Shown in pieces: positions 39,480-50,484 of a stretch of DNA of 64,000 bases (position 1 is its first letter; each line of letters starts with the position of its first letter). The notes under the pieces were generated by a model. It was not told where the DNA came from, searched no databases, and saw nothing but the letters and a program-made list of their open reading frames with translations. The stretch lies in assembly GCF_024362695.1 (NCBI RefSeq), contig NC_065415.1:14735438-14799437 (forward strand), in the 5' to 3' direction. This DNA is from Pectinophora gossypiella (taxonomy: Eukaryota; Arthropoda; Insecta; Lepidoptera; Gelechiidae). The position numbers and the translations under genes were made by a program.

Positions 39480-39602
39480 TACTTCTGCCCCGCAAGAGCA
39501 GCGGAACGCATAAGGGAAACTACTGCCGAAAAACTGACCTAAAAAGAGATGTCCTAAAAAGTTACACTGACAAGAGTGTGGCTCTTAAATAAGTGATGAT
39601 GA
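39480..39602 (+). mobile_element. SINE-T, diverged
   Basis: TCTGCCCCGCAAGAGCAGCG, GGGAAACTACTGCCG and CTGACAAGAGTGTGGCTCTT with TAAATAAGTGATGATGA. An old copy with the same shared tail. Confidence 0.6.
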
Positions 39603-39605
39603 CTT

Positions 39606-40587
39606 ACTTACTACAAAATAAAATTTCCTTATTTATTAAGTAGACGAAAACAGAGAGATATGTAAGTATATACGTTTCCCTTTTGTGTCACGCATAGTTC
39701 CTACTAGTAAAAGGAAAGGTCCCAATTCATTAATCTGCCCACTAATAAGTATGGTTTATATACCAAATTATAATTAATTTCCCATTAGTCCACAACAATT
39801 ATTCACCCACAACATTCTTATAAAACCTATCTATGATATAAACACCCTTTGACATCTTTGTTACCAGTTTAATTCCAGACCTAATTAAATTAATAACATT
39901 ACCAAATATAGATAAAACTAATAATTAACGAAGGTACGTACCATCGTTAATTATTATTACTCTAATAAAAATGTATACCTTACTAAATAAGTAGAAAAGT
40001 GAGGTCTATGCGCATAAAAAAAAACAATAAAAAAAATGGCCTCCGCAAAAAAATATGGCGACAGTGACAGCCAATGCTACATGTAGTTACGAGAGACTCC
40101 ACCCATCTTTCTTTTTTCAAAATTGTAATATGACAAGCTAGATGCGAAATCAAAATTCGTAGCACACACTACGCGCATTTTTTACGATGTGCGCTCGATA
40201 TGCTGCGTAAATTCCATTGGAGGCATTAAAATTGTGAAGAGCGTACCTTTTTGCCGGGACCATCGAGTAATTGTAATTATTGGTAGGGTACGGTACAGGA
40301 CCACATTGATATTACTTTGGTTAGGGTCAGTTGTTATTTTTGGTCTGTGGTGTTTTACTTTTTCAGAGACAACTGTTGTATTGGCAGCTGCTTTTGATCG
40401 CAGTAATTTAACAAACATCATACTTAAATATTTTTTTTGTGCAATAAAGTTTATTATTATTATGATTATTATTTCCATATCTCGGGCCTATGGTTTCCCG
40501 GACTTTTGGAAGGCGTGCGTGGGGCCGAAGCCAACTCGTAGAGGCCCCTTAAAACAATTTATTAATCTAAATGTTGTGTGCCACGTT
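39606..40587. other. No supported gene; palindrome at 39919-39957
   Basis: TAATAATTAACGA and TCGTTAATTATTA enclose the palindrome GGTACGTACC. At 40430-40475, TGCAATAAAGTTTATTATTA looks like a LINE 3' end. The frames at 40189-40650 (plus) and 40182-40478 (minus) have no recognisable domain. Confidence 0.5.
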
Positions 40588-40770
40588 TACGAAATAAAGA
40601 CAGATCTAGAACTAACGAAAAACATTTTCTTGTTTCTATTTTACTTATGAATTTTAATCAAGAAAAATGTAATAATAAGTTCGACATTTTATCACGTTTT
40701 TACTATGACGTCACAGTGTGCTTTTTAAAACAAATTTTTTAATTTGTTTTTCTATGTTCACGTAACAGTA
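40588..40770. mobile_element. MITE-Q, partial, reversed
   Basis: AATAAAGACAGATCTAGAAC, ATGAATTTTAATCAAGAAAA and TTTTTACTATGACGTCACAG. Confidence 0.7.
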
Positions 40771-41164
40771 GTGTGTCTCTTCAATTTATAATTCTTAATC
40801 ATTTATTCGCAATAAAAATGGTATTAAAGTTTGCAGTTGGTCAGCATTTAACATTTGATCTACATTTTTTGTTATTTAAATTATAACATGCAAATAGTAA
40901 AATAAAATTGATAATTTAAATTTAAATCATTAAATACATTAATTATGAAATAATAATAAAATAAATCACAATGTCATTATTCACATTACACATCACAATA
41001 AAACAAACAATACACAAAAAAGAGAAAAGAAATAAAATAAAATAAAAAAGAAAAATAATGCTAATTTTCATGTTCATCAATTATTAGATTAATCTTATAT
41101 CAGAATTTGAATTCAAAATTTAGTACTTACTTCATAGGTGATGTTAATTAGTTCAAATATAAAG
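40771..41164. other. No recognised feature
   Basis: Very AT-rich ((AATAAAATAA)-like runs at 40900-41060). Confidence 0.5.
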
Positions 41165-41640
41165 TTCTAAATTCAAAATCTGTTACACGATAAATCGAAT
41201 AATTGATGATCATGGAAATAAGCATTCGTATGTATCTATTCAGTGGCCAACAGCCTTCGTGGTCTAGTGGTTAGAGCGTTAGGCTCACGATCTGGAGGTC
41301 CGGGTTCGATTCCCGATGTGGACATTGTCGAAATCACTTTGTGAGACTGTCCTTTGTTTGGTAAGGACTTTTCAGGCTTGAATCACCTGATTGTCCGAAA
41401 AAGTAAGATGATTCCGTGCTTCGGAGGGCACGTTAAGCCGTTGGTCCCGGCTATTAGCCGTAAAAAACACCTCCACCAACCCGCATTGGAGCAGCGTGGT
41501 GGAGTATGCTCCATACCCCCTCCGGTTGATTGAGGGGAGGCCTGTGCCCAGCAGTGGGACGTATATAGGCTGTTTACGTACGTACGATGTATCTATTCGG
41601 AAATGCGATGATTGTAGAGGGACAACAAGAAATTAAGATC
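41165..41640. mobile_element. MITE-P split by SINE-A
   Basis: The left part has TACACGATAAATCGAATAAT and GGAAATAAGCATTCGTATGT. The right part has TATTCGGAAATGCGATGATT and AGAGGGACA. Removing the SINE and one target duplicate restores the arm seen at 38446-38645. Confidence 0.8.
41242..41586 (+). mobile_element. SINE-A, full length, inserted in MITE-P
   Basis: Flanked by ATGTATCTATTC at 41230-41241 and 41587-41598 (12 bases). Head, body and tail are intact. Eight extra bases (AGTGGCCA) stand between the duplication and the tRNA head. Confidence 0.92.
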
Positions 41641-42064
41641 ATTGGTACTCACCTACTCTCGATTTATTGAGAAACATAGCCCTAAATGTCCCTTTCCTTC
41701 CTTCTTTCCTTGGTCTTTTCCCTTAGCAGGTTGGGAGGCCAGACAGGCAGTCGCTTTTGTAAAAAAACCGGACCTGTCAAATCTTCAGGTTAGGTTAGAG
41801 GACCCTGTGGAGAGATGGTGATGACGAAGCCCCAAAGGTAACATGCAGCAACTCTTGGTACTGACATAATATGAATATGAATTTAATATTTTTTATGTCT
41901 TTATTAAATCAACTCGTAATAGGAAATCAAGTCGCAATTGATACATATAAATACGTTATGTACATAAAATATCCAAATATGGCTGTAGATTATTTCTTAT
42001 TTAATTGCTAGACATGTTAGTCTAGCTATTAAATTTAAGCGAGAAACCGCTTAAATGACATAAT
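41641..42064. other. No gene; SINE-H fragment at 41727-41830
   Basis: GGACCTGTCAAATCTTCAGG and GGACCCTGTGGAGAGATGG on the plus strand are the 3' half of SINE-H. The rest is unassigned. Confidence 0.55.
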
Positions 42065-42432
42065 GGCCCCGATTCCTGCAGACACCGCCTAATTTTATTT
42101 TAAGTTATATCCGACATTTTCATATCCGTCGAAAAGGAAAGAGACGGATGATTCACAGCTCTTAATTTTAGGAAGAATGAGTAAATGAATGAATAACCCG
42201 GGTGAATCAAAAGGTACCTCGCTGGTATGCAATCCGTTTGACGTGCTGTCTACTTAACTGTGACGGGTTATTGACGGATGTAAAATTTTTAGACGGTTGG
42301 TTTAGATTTATGCTTAAAATTGACGTGTGTTCCATAAATTTTATGCTTGTCGATTACCCGTCCCTTTCCTTTTCGGCGGATAAGAAAATGACAGATATAA
42401 CTTAAAATAAAATTAGATGGTATTTGCAGGAT
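42065..42432. mobile_element. MITE-F, full length, 368 bp
   Basis: GGCCCCGATTCCTGCAGACA at the left, and CTTAAAATAAAATTAGATGG with TTTGCAGGATTACAAAG at the right. The arms contain the usual GCCGAAAAGG / CCTTTTCGGCGG pair. Confidence 0.82.
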
Positions 42433-42573
42433 TACAAAGCCCGGGAAACAAATGCCAACACAAATAGGAAAAGCCTATATATAAGCCGATATTAAAATTA
42501 CCTTATATTTTGTTGTGAATTTAGACCTGTAACTGTTCGCGTAATAGGAAAAGTGTGCAAAATGTAACTGTAT

Positions 42574-42660
42574 GGCATTGGTTTAGGCCTGTGCTGGATT
42601 CGAATCTGCGACCTCAAAGTGAGAGGCGAGCGTTCTACCAACTGGGCTACCACGGCTCTT
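42574..42660 (-). mobile_element. SINE-H head
   Basis: The complement reads GTGGTAGCCCAGTTGGTAGA and GGTCGCAGATTCGAATCCAG, an almost perfect tRNA-like 5' region. The body is missing. Confidence 0.78.
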
Positions 42661-42784
42661 AATTAAGGTACTTATTTAATTACATCCCATGGAATATGAA
42701 AAGCATTTGGCAGTTCGATAATAGGTAACTATGACATCAGGGGATTAAAGCTAAGTTCAAAGCAATCCCATATATTTAAGACTG

Positions 42785-42959
42785 TCCATTTTCGTTTTTT
42801 TTTCTCGACTAAGTATACAGGTTGTGAGTAGTTGCTGTTTGATTGAAGTTAGGTTAAAACTACTGTTTTAGGCGGATGAGACGTTCGTTATGGAAAAATT
42901 CACGATTGAAAGTATAACTATTTTACCTACTGAATAAACATATTTTTGAATTTGAATTT
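42785..42959 (+). mobile_element. LINE-C 3' end, first of a tandem pair
   Basis: GACTAAGTATACAGGTTGTG, GGCGGATGAGACGTTCGTTA, then ACTGAATAAACATATTTTTG and AATTTGAATTTG. Confidence 0.82.
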
Positions 42960-43150
42960 GTCGCTCTCCGAAATAGTTTGCAATTGTCGCTTTTTGATTT
43001 TTTTCCCGACTATACAGGTCGTGAGAAGCTGTTGTTTGATTAGTTAGTTTAAAACCGTTTTAGGCGGATGATACGTTCGTTATGTAAAAATTAATGATTC
43101 TAAGTGTATCTATGTTACCTACTGAATAAAAATATTTTTGAATTCGAAGT
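42960..43150 (+). mobile_element. LINE-C 3' end, second of a tandem pair
   Basis: GACTATACAGGTCGTGAGAA, GGCGGATGATACGTTCGTTA, then ACTGAATAAAAATATTTTTG and AATTCGAAG. It starts directly after the hexamer tail of the first copy. Confidence 0.82.
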
Positions 43151-44815
43151 TTTCGCTTTCCGTAATAGTTTTCCCCCTAACCCCCAGACATGGCAATGAC
43201 GGTCGTCGACCTTACAGCCTATACAAGAAGAATCATTACAATATTCATACGACAATGGTGACAATACTACGCGAGTCGGAATTCTGCACAAATCGTCGAG
43301 ATAGCCGTCCGAATGACGGCCGTGAAAACCTTCAGGCATTGCGATGGGCGGCGTGTGCGCACCCAAACGCGGAGCGGACGCGCGGTTTAGGCGTACACGT
43401 GCGCGCGCATACAGATTTTAGATATGCAGTAACCATCATGCTTTAATTGGATGGATAAATAATTAAGTATTTGTAGTCGCTGATTGTGCATAGAATTCTT
43501 ATATAATCCATTCCGGCTGAAGATAATGATGAAAAGTAACCTTGTCTCTAACAAAGAAATCTCTTCTAGCTGCCCTGAAATCAATATGGGTGTCAATTGT
43601 GTTCTGGAAACTAACCCCTAGTCTATAGGTTATGTACGAGTCTATCGAGTATCGTTGTGAGTATACAAACTTAACACGTTCACTGTGTAACTGAGTATAA
43701 GATATCAACCCCTCACGTGCAATGTTATTTATGGCAAGAAAAGATGTGGCCCACATATGGGACATGCACGTATGATTTTCAAATGTATTGCCTCACATGT
43801 AGTTCATAGACAGTGAGCGTGTTAAAGAATCTATTACAATCCAAATCAAATAAAATACAATCCAAGCCCGACTAATAATCGACTAGTAATTTGCAACTAT
43901 AACTGCAACTATTATTTATAACTGTACCTAAATTTAGACGCAATAATCTTTATCTTAAAACAATTTTTTGGTATATTCGCACATTCACCCAACATATTTT
44001 TTTTTAAATACGTCATAACACACAAATATATAGAAAACCATATCAGGCGTCATAAAGCCCTTCCGAAAGCGAGCCCCGCCCGAACGTACCTTTATCTTTA
44101 TGATACGTACAACATTACTCGTATATACTAACTGCACTCAAATAATGTCGTTTTTTTTTTTTTTGTCTTTAATTTACTTAAGGGCTTTTAAAATAATGTC
44201 GTTGAAACATAGTAACACGAAAAAGATTTATTCTACAACACAATTCTACCCTCTGCTTATTCTTGTCCCATGTCGTTTTGGAAATATATTCGAGAATCAC
44301 CCTATTTTTCATATTGTCTATTTCGTAAGAGGAAAAGTCTGGTTATTCTTGACGAGAGTGCTTTTTGTTGTATTTTCTTTTCCTGGTTTGCATATACTTG
44401 GATATAATTCACGCATGTAAGCTATTGGGGTGGATATAACCACAATTAATTGACAGAAAGTTTATTTTGACATGGCATATAAGTGACAACTAAAGAAAAT
44501 GACACGAATTTCACTATCGTTCTAGAATACACATAAATTATTAGTCAAATGTAAAAACAGAACCGAAATTCGTTGAAAAATGTCACAGATACAAACATTC
44601 AAAATTAGGGAGTTAGAAAGAGATGACAGGAGGTGTCGCTAATGCCATATATGATAATACAAGCTAAATACGAAATCCGTGTTGCTAGAACGGGACGGAG
44701 AACATTCCTCATAATGTATTTTAACAATTAATATCTCTGTGTTGGATGAGATATTGGAAAACGAACTTAGAAGGAACCTTAATACATAGCAAGTTGTCTT
44801 CTGGTGAGTAGTGAC
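43151..44815. other. No supported gene in 1.7 kb
   Basis: 43300-43425 is GC- and CpG-rich (GCGATGGGCGGCGTGTGCGC). Minus-strand frames at 43366-43115 and 43765-43499 are open for 83-88 codons and lack motifs; the second (FQNTIDTHIDFRAARRDFFV) could be a degraded LINE C-terminus. Plus frame 44100-44420 is AT-driven. Confidence 0.4.
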
Positions 44816-44819
44816 GAAT

Positions 44820-44985
44820 CTGTCTGTCCTCTTTTCTAGTTATCGTATGGGTTATGAGGTGGATGGTAATCCACCTCACTACCAGAATAATAATAGTTAC
44901 CTATTATTGAGCCCCCTAAAAACATGGCTCATTTAACGACTACTAACTTACATCAGTAAGTAGTAACCGGGACTAACGGCTATCC
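44820..44985 (-). mobile_element. SINE-B 3' part, diverged
   Basis: AGTTATCGTATGGGTTATGA, GGTGGATGGTAATCCACC and TTACATCAGTAAGTAGTAAC. Confidence 0.68.
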
Positions 44986-45528
44986 CTAGTTGTCTCCTCC
45001 CTGATTATTTTTTTTTAATTAATTGTGCATCATTATTTTTTTTTAATTTAAATGATACAAATCGGCCGACCTTTACACATCAAGTCTCCAAAATTCCAAA
45101 TTAATGGCCACCCTATCCCAAACTGACGCGCACGCCCAACTAGGGTATGTTATTAAAATAATGTGACCATACAATGACCGGGCAAACATTCGACTACCGA
45201 GTATGAATTTTTAATGGTAGTTTTTCTTACAATGCCTATTGACATGGGGAAAATTTTACAACGACAAGCGCGCATTAAAAAGAAACTTATGTGAAGTACA
45301 TAAATGCGGTCTGAATAAGAATTTTATGCCGCGACTAATGTGGTATAGGTCTATGTGTTTTTTCTTGTAAATATGTCGTCACCATTGGTCGCTGTAACTT
45401 ATAGAATGCGTTTCGCATTTGCAAATTAACAATGTTGTACGCTATTGACGATGAATTGCATATCTTAATGTGCTATCAGTAAATGCTTATGTAAAACGTA
45501 TTTAAATTATACCTTGAGGCCTGTTGAA
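44986..45528. other. No recognised feature
   Basis: Two T-rich runs (45007, 45040), otherwise unremarkable. Confidence 0.5.
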
Positions 45529-45920
45529 TGTATATGTCGTGGCCAGATCGTAAAATTGAACATTTCATGATGTGTTCGACCATTTCATGAAATGGTCATT
45601 TTTAATGAAATGACCAACTTAAGTTGACCATATCGTTGAAACGTCAACGTTTAATGATATATCAATCAACGTTTAGCCGTATCGTTAATGTAGGCGGTGT
45701 CCATGCTATGTGGTGTAATAAAAATGCTAACTTTTGGCCATATCATGAAGTAATCATGCATTTAGTTGCTCATATCGTTAAACGTTTTGTGTTCATTGAA
45801 CTGGCCAAACTACATCATGATTTGGCCAACGAATGATATTCTATTTCATGAAATATGATGATATAATGATCGAGCACATCATGAAATGATCAATTCTATG
45901 ATTTAGCCACGACATATACA
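45529..45920. mobile_element. MITE-S, 392 bp, with internal motif array
   Basis: Ends TGTATATGTCGTGGCCAGAT and ATTTAGCCACGACATATACA are inverted repeats that continue to CATTTCATGATGTG. Inside, variants of CATTTCATGAAATG, TGGCCATATCATGA and CATATCGTTGAAACG recur on both strands. No coding frame. It occurs once in this window. Confidence 0.75.
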
Positions 45921-46047
45921 CATGCTGTCAGACATAAATTCTCTTGCATTCCCTAATCATCATCCTCCTGCCGTTTTCCCACTCTAGGTAAGTGTGAGTG
46001 ACACCACATGTATTCCTCAGTCATCATCTCAGTACTCCCTCCGTGTA

Positions 46048-46150
46048 GTACGGCCTCCGTGGTCCAGTGGTTGAACGTTGGGCTTACGATCCGGAGGTCC
46101 CGGGTTCGATTCCCGGTGGGGACATAACACAAAAATCACTTTGTGATCTA
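46048..46150 (+). mobile_element. SINE-B head
   Basis: GGCCTCCGTGGTCCAGTGGT, CCCGGGTTCGATTCCCGG and CAAAAATCACTTTGTGATC, then an abrupt end. Confidence 0.8.
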
Positions 46151-46234
46151 AACGATTACGTTGTTTTACACTGCAAATGTTGTGTGCACCTATATTTTTT
46201 TTTTTGGCTTATGTAACAGTCTAATTCCTGATGT

Positions 46235-46300
46235 ATACAAGTTGGGTCACATAGGTACCTCCGAAAATGTATTTCTCAGGAATGTGGGTTTCCTCACGAT
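46235..46300 (-). mobile_element. SINE-H middle fragment
   Basis: GTCACATAGGTACCTCCGAA and TCAGGAATGTGGGTTTCCTC. Confidence 0.65.
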
Positions 46301-46362
46301 GTTTGATGTGTGCTGTGATGTTTGGTGCGCCTCTATCCGGGCTATCTCTATATCCATCGAAA

Positions 46363-46505
46363 AAATCCCCATCGGGAATCGAACCCGGCCCTCCAGATCC
46401 TGAGCCCAACGCCCGAACCACTAGCCAACGTAGGGTGTTGGCTGGTTGATTCAGGGGAGGCCTGCGCCTTGCAGTGGGACGTATATAGGCTCTTTATGTT
46501 ATGTT
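46363..46505 (+). mobile_element. SINE-A with inverted head (5' inversion)
   Basis: 46366-46432 is the SINE-A head in reverse (complement of CTAGTGGTTCGGGCGTTGGG, with a B box). 46438-46505 is the tail in forward orientation (TTGATTCAGGGGAGGCCTGC, TGGGACGTATATAGGCTC). The middle is deleted. An inverted 5' part next to a forward 3' end is the twin-priming layout. Confidence 0.75.
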
Positions 46506-46647
46506 ATTAATATTATGCCATTTTGTATACTTAATGCTCCACTATGCTAGGAAGGGTTCTATGGCTTTTACGACATGCCCGGGAAGATAAGCAGCTGAGC
46601 GCGGTTTGTTTTCTTTTTATCGCTCCCAGTCCACTATTGAAAAGTCA

Positions 46648-46915
46648 TCGCTAATTTAAGAGCCACGCTCTTGTCGGTGTAGCTTTCTCCATTATTGTCT
46701 ATCAAAGGCCAATTCTTTCACTTTCTTAAGACACGACGTTCACCATCTCTTTAATCTGTCCCATGTAGGCTCTCCTTGGTCTTCCCCTCAAAGAAAAAAT
46801 ATTGACATGTATTGAGGACAGAAGAGGCAAGATGATTGGACACTTAATAAGAAATGACTAGTTTATTAAAAACATCATAGAAGGGAAGCTACAAGGAAAG
46901 AGAGGAATAGAAGAA
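46648..46915 (-). pseudogene. LINE-R C-terminus with inverted 5' part
   Basis: 46790-46648 (minus) carries the 3' coding end: GGGAAGACCAAGGAGAGCC down to GACAAGAGCGTGGCTCTTAA. 46804-46913 (plus) carries the preceding segment in opposite orientation: GAGGACAGAAGAGGCAAGAT to GGAAAGAGAGGAA. In the intact copies at 11250-11350 and 37770-37810 these two blocks are contiguous and join at the same point. The frame is disrupted. Confidence 0.82.
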
Positions 46916-46919
46916 TAGT

Positions 46920-48736
46920 GATTTATAAATCCAAACAGCCTTGTACGAATGAATAGGAAGTTACATCTGTCTCAATTAATGTCTGTCTACAGAGAAAAAA
47001 ATAAAATATTTCTACTTGAATTCCTAATTACATAGGCAAGTATTTATTTTATTACACTTGAGTCGTCTGACTAACCAACTGTGATGCAAGAATATCGAGT
47101 TTTAATACTCCTTGAGCCTCTATCTACCTCTGTGGGATATTTACTTTGTTAAACCAACAAATGAAAAAAAAATGGAAAAAAAATAATGATGAACTGAAAA
47201 AAAATAATGATGATGTATAATAATGGGTTGGGTTAAATTGAATTCTATAGTCTCTGCTTACCCCGGTGGGAAATAGTCGTGAGTTTATGTATATATGTAT
47301 ATGTAAACCAACAACGAAACGCAAATAACGAAACGGTTATTGATTGTTTTATAACGAAATGCTTATTGAATCTTGAATATAATCTCATCCCCTATTCCCA
47401 GTAGTCTTACCGAGCTGAACTACTGAGAATTTCCTTCCCAATAGACTTAAGAGACTAAGAAGTAAGACTTTGCTTTTCCCATTAGTTTCACTATGTCAAA
47501 ATTTTTCACTGAGTGTCTAATCCGTCATGACACTTCAATTCTCCAATTATATTTATCTCTCTCAACACTTATGTACATGCGACACACACACTCATTCTCC
47601 CACATATTCATAAGCAACCCACACTTACACAACTTACATACCCACACTCCAATACTTTAAATTTTATATTTATATTTTAAGTTTCCTGTGATATTTTTGT
47701 TGGCAAATTTAGTGTCAATCTTACAAGACTTGTCCGCGGTTTCCCAAGGTACAGACTCCGCCTAGTTTGGGAACACCTGTTCATTTTGTAACACTTATAA
47801 CTATTGTACCCTACCTCAAACATATGCCTTCTTTTTTATATTATTTCTGATAATAAAAACATTTTGGTTTGATTTGATTTGAAACTGAAAACGTTGCTAA
47901 AATGCGTATGCGATTTTCGTCAAATGGCATTCACTTTCACTATATGGCCGGCCAATTGAGGACGGTAATGGTTTACGTATTTCCTTAAACCCTGCTTGGC
48001 CGGAAAGCCTGGTTGTAGGTTGAGTTTGCAACCACAGTAAACCATAGACCAGTCTCTCATAAAACACAAAACACTAGCTCTCATACGGATTCGCCGCAAT
48101 ACATACATCGAATTAGGATTGCAAACTACGCACCCTGAAAGGCAGTGGACGCGATAGCCGTGTATGTACAGACTGACAGTCAGTCAGACATACTATTGCT
48201 AACATAGTTTTGTTTACATCCACTTTACAAATAAGTGTTGTTTATAACAGACAATCTATACAGTATCCTTTTCTTGTTAACCCTTTCACGGACAGAGACC
48301 ATGGGTCATTGGTGGTTCATAATAGGTATTATGACACCTTGGAATCGGAACGTCCGTAGACGTTCTGTCCTTGAAAGTTTTAATCTTACCATGTAATATG
48401 TGGATAGCTGTAACCTAACATTGTACAATTACCTACTTACATAATATGACTGTTGCTGTCCCAAATAAAATACAATAAAAAAGACTTGTTTTTTTGAAGT
48501 GAAAGTCTATTAATCACCTATTTTTTTCCAACGATCTTTTTCTACTGTCATTTTGTTAAATGGTGGACGAAACGTGTCTTGAATACTAAATATTTTTGTT
48601 TATTACAGCACGTAAAGAATATTTAAGGGAAAATAGGGCGATAAAAAATAAAGGAACACAATAACAATGTTGTGTTTGTTTATGGTGTCATACAGAGGCG
48701 AATATACCTCACACATACACACACTCTCTCACACAT
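46920..48736. other. No gene; LINE 3' end at about 47560-47886
   Basis: 47750-47886 (CCCAAGGTACAGACTCCGCC, GATAATAAAAACATTTTGGT, then TTTGATTTGATTTGA) is a LINE 3' UTR with pentamer tail on the plus strand. 47240-47310 shares CTCTGCTTACCCCGGTGGG with 15290. 47930-47970 is faintly D-like. The frame at 48108-47920 has no motif. Confidence 0.5.
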
Positions 48737-48968
48737 TTAACGGCCTCCGCGGTCCAGTGGTTGAGCGTTGGGCTCAGAATCCGGAGGTCTCGGGTTCGAA
48801 TCCCGGTAAGGACATATCATACAAATCACTTTGTGAGCCCTGGTTTGTTTAGGACATTACAGGCTGATCACCCGATTGTTCAAAAGTAAGATCCGTGCTT
48901 CGGAAGGCACGTTAAGCCGTTTGATCCGGTTACTACTCACAGATATAAGTACGTAGTCGTTACATGAG
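48737..48968 (+). mobile_element. SINE-B, 3'-shortened
   Basis: GGCCTCCGCGGTCCAGTGGT head, CGGGTTCGAATCCCGG B box and TTACATGAGGCAC end. The tail with CCTGGTGTCAGGG is missing. Confidence 0.82.
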
Positions 48969-48984
48969 GCACTTTTTGTTTGCA

Positions 48985-49312
48985 TCCTTCGCAGGTTGGA
49001 AGATCAGACATGCAGTATGCCTTTTTACACGAGGTCCGTTTACCTAACCTGAAGATTTGACAGGTCCGGTTTTTTTTTACAAAAGCAACTGCTTGTATGA
49101 CCTTCCAAGTCTCCAACCCGAAGGGAAATCCAGTCCAATACAGGTTACGTTACATACCTCCGAAAATGCATTTGGCGGAAATGTCCTCGCGATGCTTTCC
49201 TTCACCGCTGAGCACGTGATAATCATTTATGATCCAAACATGAATTTGAAAACAGGAAAATCGTTAGTTTAAGTCTGTGCTGGGCATCGAACTTGTGGAC
49301 TTACATTCAGGC
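48985..49312 (-). mobile_element. SINE-H, head decayed
   Basis: ACGAGGTCCGTTTACCTAAC, GAAGATTTGACAGGTCCGG, GCTGAGCACGTGATAATCAT and GTCTGTGCTGGGCATCGAAC. The A-box end is lost. Confidence 0.78.
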
Positions 49313-49584
49313 TTGCCCTTAATGTTGTTTTAAACATCCAAAGGATAAACAAAGCATCGTTTGTATATCGATCCCTTTTGAATAATTGTGGTAATTTGAA
49401 TAAACGCGCCTTGGCAGATGTTTACTAAGATTCTGTAATTAATTGTTTCAAAGATAACTTTTAACGATGAGAAATTGAAACGGTTTTGTCGGTGACAATA
49501 TTTATTATTGACAGAGTGAAACGAAACGATTTTAATCCCGTTCAATGGGTTGTGTAGAAGAGATTGCTTCACTTATATAAGATG
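49313..49584. other. No recognised feature
   Basis: A minus-strand frame (49572-49330) has no motif; sequence otherwise plain. Confidence 0.45.
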
Positions 49585-49860
49585 GGCAATTGGGTCGTGT
49601 ACTAGGTTCAAGATAAATTCTGAAATTCTAATTACTAAATAAAGACAGATGTAAAACTAACGAAAATAATTTTAATTTTTCTATTTAATAACTTATTTAT
49701 GAATTTTAATCAAGACAAACGTAATAATAAGTGTGATATTTTATCACGTTTTTCTATGACGTCACAGTGTGGTTTTATATTAATTCCATAGTAATTTTGT
49801 CTTTTGACTTTTAGTAAGAAGTAACTGATTTGACTAGTTGGCTACTAGCCTATTGTACCT
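49585..49860. mobile_element. MITE-Q, full length, reversed
   Basis: GGGCAATTGGGTCGTGTACT to GACTAGTTGGCTACTAGCC, with TTTTTCTATGACGTCACAGT between. It gives the outer ends missing in other copies. Confidence 0.75.
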
Positions 49861-49878
49861 TGTTTGTTCTGTATCCGA

Positions 49879-50396
49879 ATTCAAATTCAAATTCAAAAAT
49901 ATCTTTATTCAGTAAGTAACATAGTTACACTTTCAATCGTCGTGTTTTACGACATAACGAACGTCTCATCCGCCTAAAATTACTGCAGCTTCTCACAACA
50001 TGTAGGTACTTCTATAGCCGGGGAAAAGAACCTGCAAGAAAAACCTCGACACAGGGCTTGGACGTTCTTTAAAAAAAAACATTAGACGTTCTTTAAAAAA
50101 AACATTAAATATTGTTATACAATTTAGTAATTTGGCTGCCTAATATCAGATCCCAGACAGTAAATCCCATGCATATCGTCTAAATAATTACTAACCTTAT
50201 AATAGATAGATAGATAGATAATACGTTTATTTGGGACAACAGTACAAGTAGGTTACAAACAATCAGTAATACATACAGTTTGAAACATAACAATAACAAA
50301 CCACTAACAACTAACTTTAACACTAATAACTTTTTATACAAAGTTTCTGTTTAATTGTTGTCTAAAAACTGTTCAAAGGTAAATTCTGAATACCAC
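49879..50396 (-). mobile_element. LINE-C 3' end with an element inserted in it
   Basis: Hexamer-tail complement at 49879, 3' UTR, then last codons to TTCTGAATACC. About 125 bases at 50205-50330 (starting GATAGATAGATAGATAAT and including GGTTACAAACAATCAGTAAT) are absent from the other copies. They look like a small reversed retroelement end with a (GATA)n tail. Confidence 0.78.
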
Positions 50397-50484
50397 CATG
50401 ATATCAAGTTCTTTTCTGGTTACATGTGGCTCTGCCCATCCCACTAGGGATTGCGCGCGTGAGTTTATATATGTATATGTACGT

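Noticed and set aside
40182..40650. Overlapping 98- and 153-codon frames
   Set aside because: No domain, AT-driven composition, and a LINE-like polyadenylation region runs through them.
46161..46510. Overlapping 60-80 codon frames on both strands
   Set aside because: All fall in SINE-H and SINE-A fragments; no motif beyond repeat translation.
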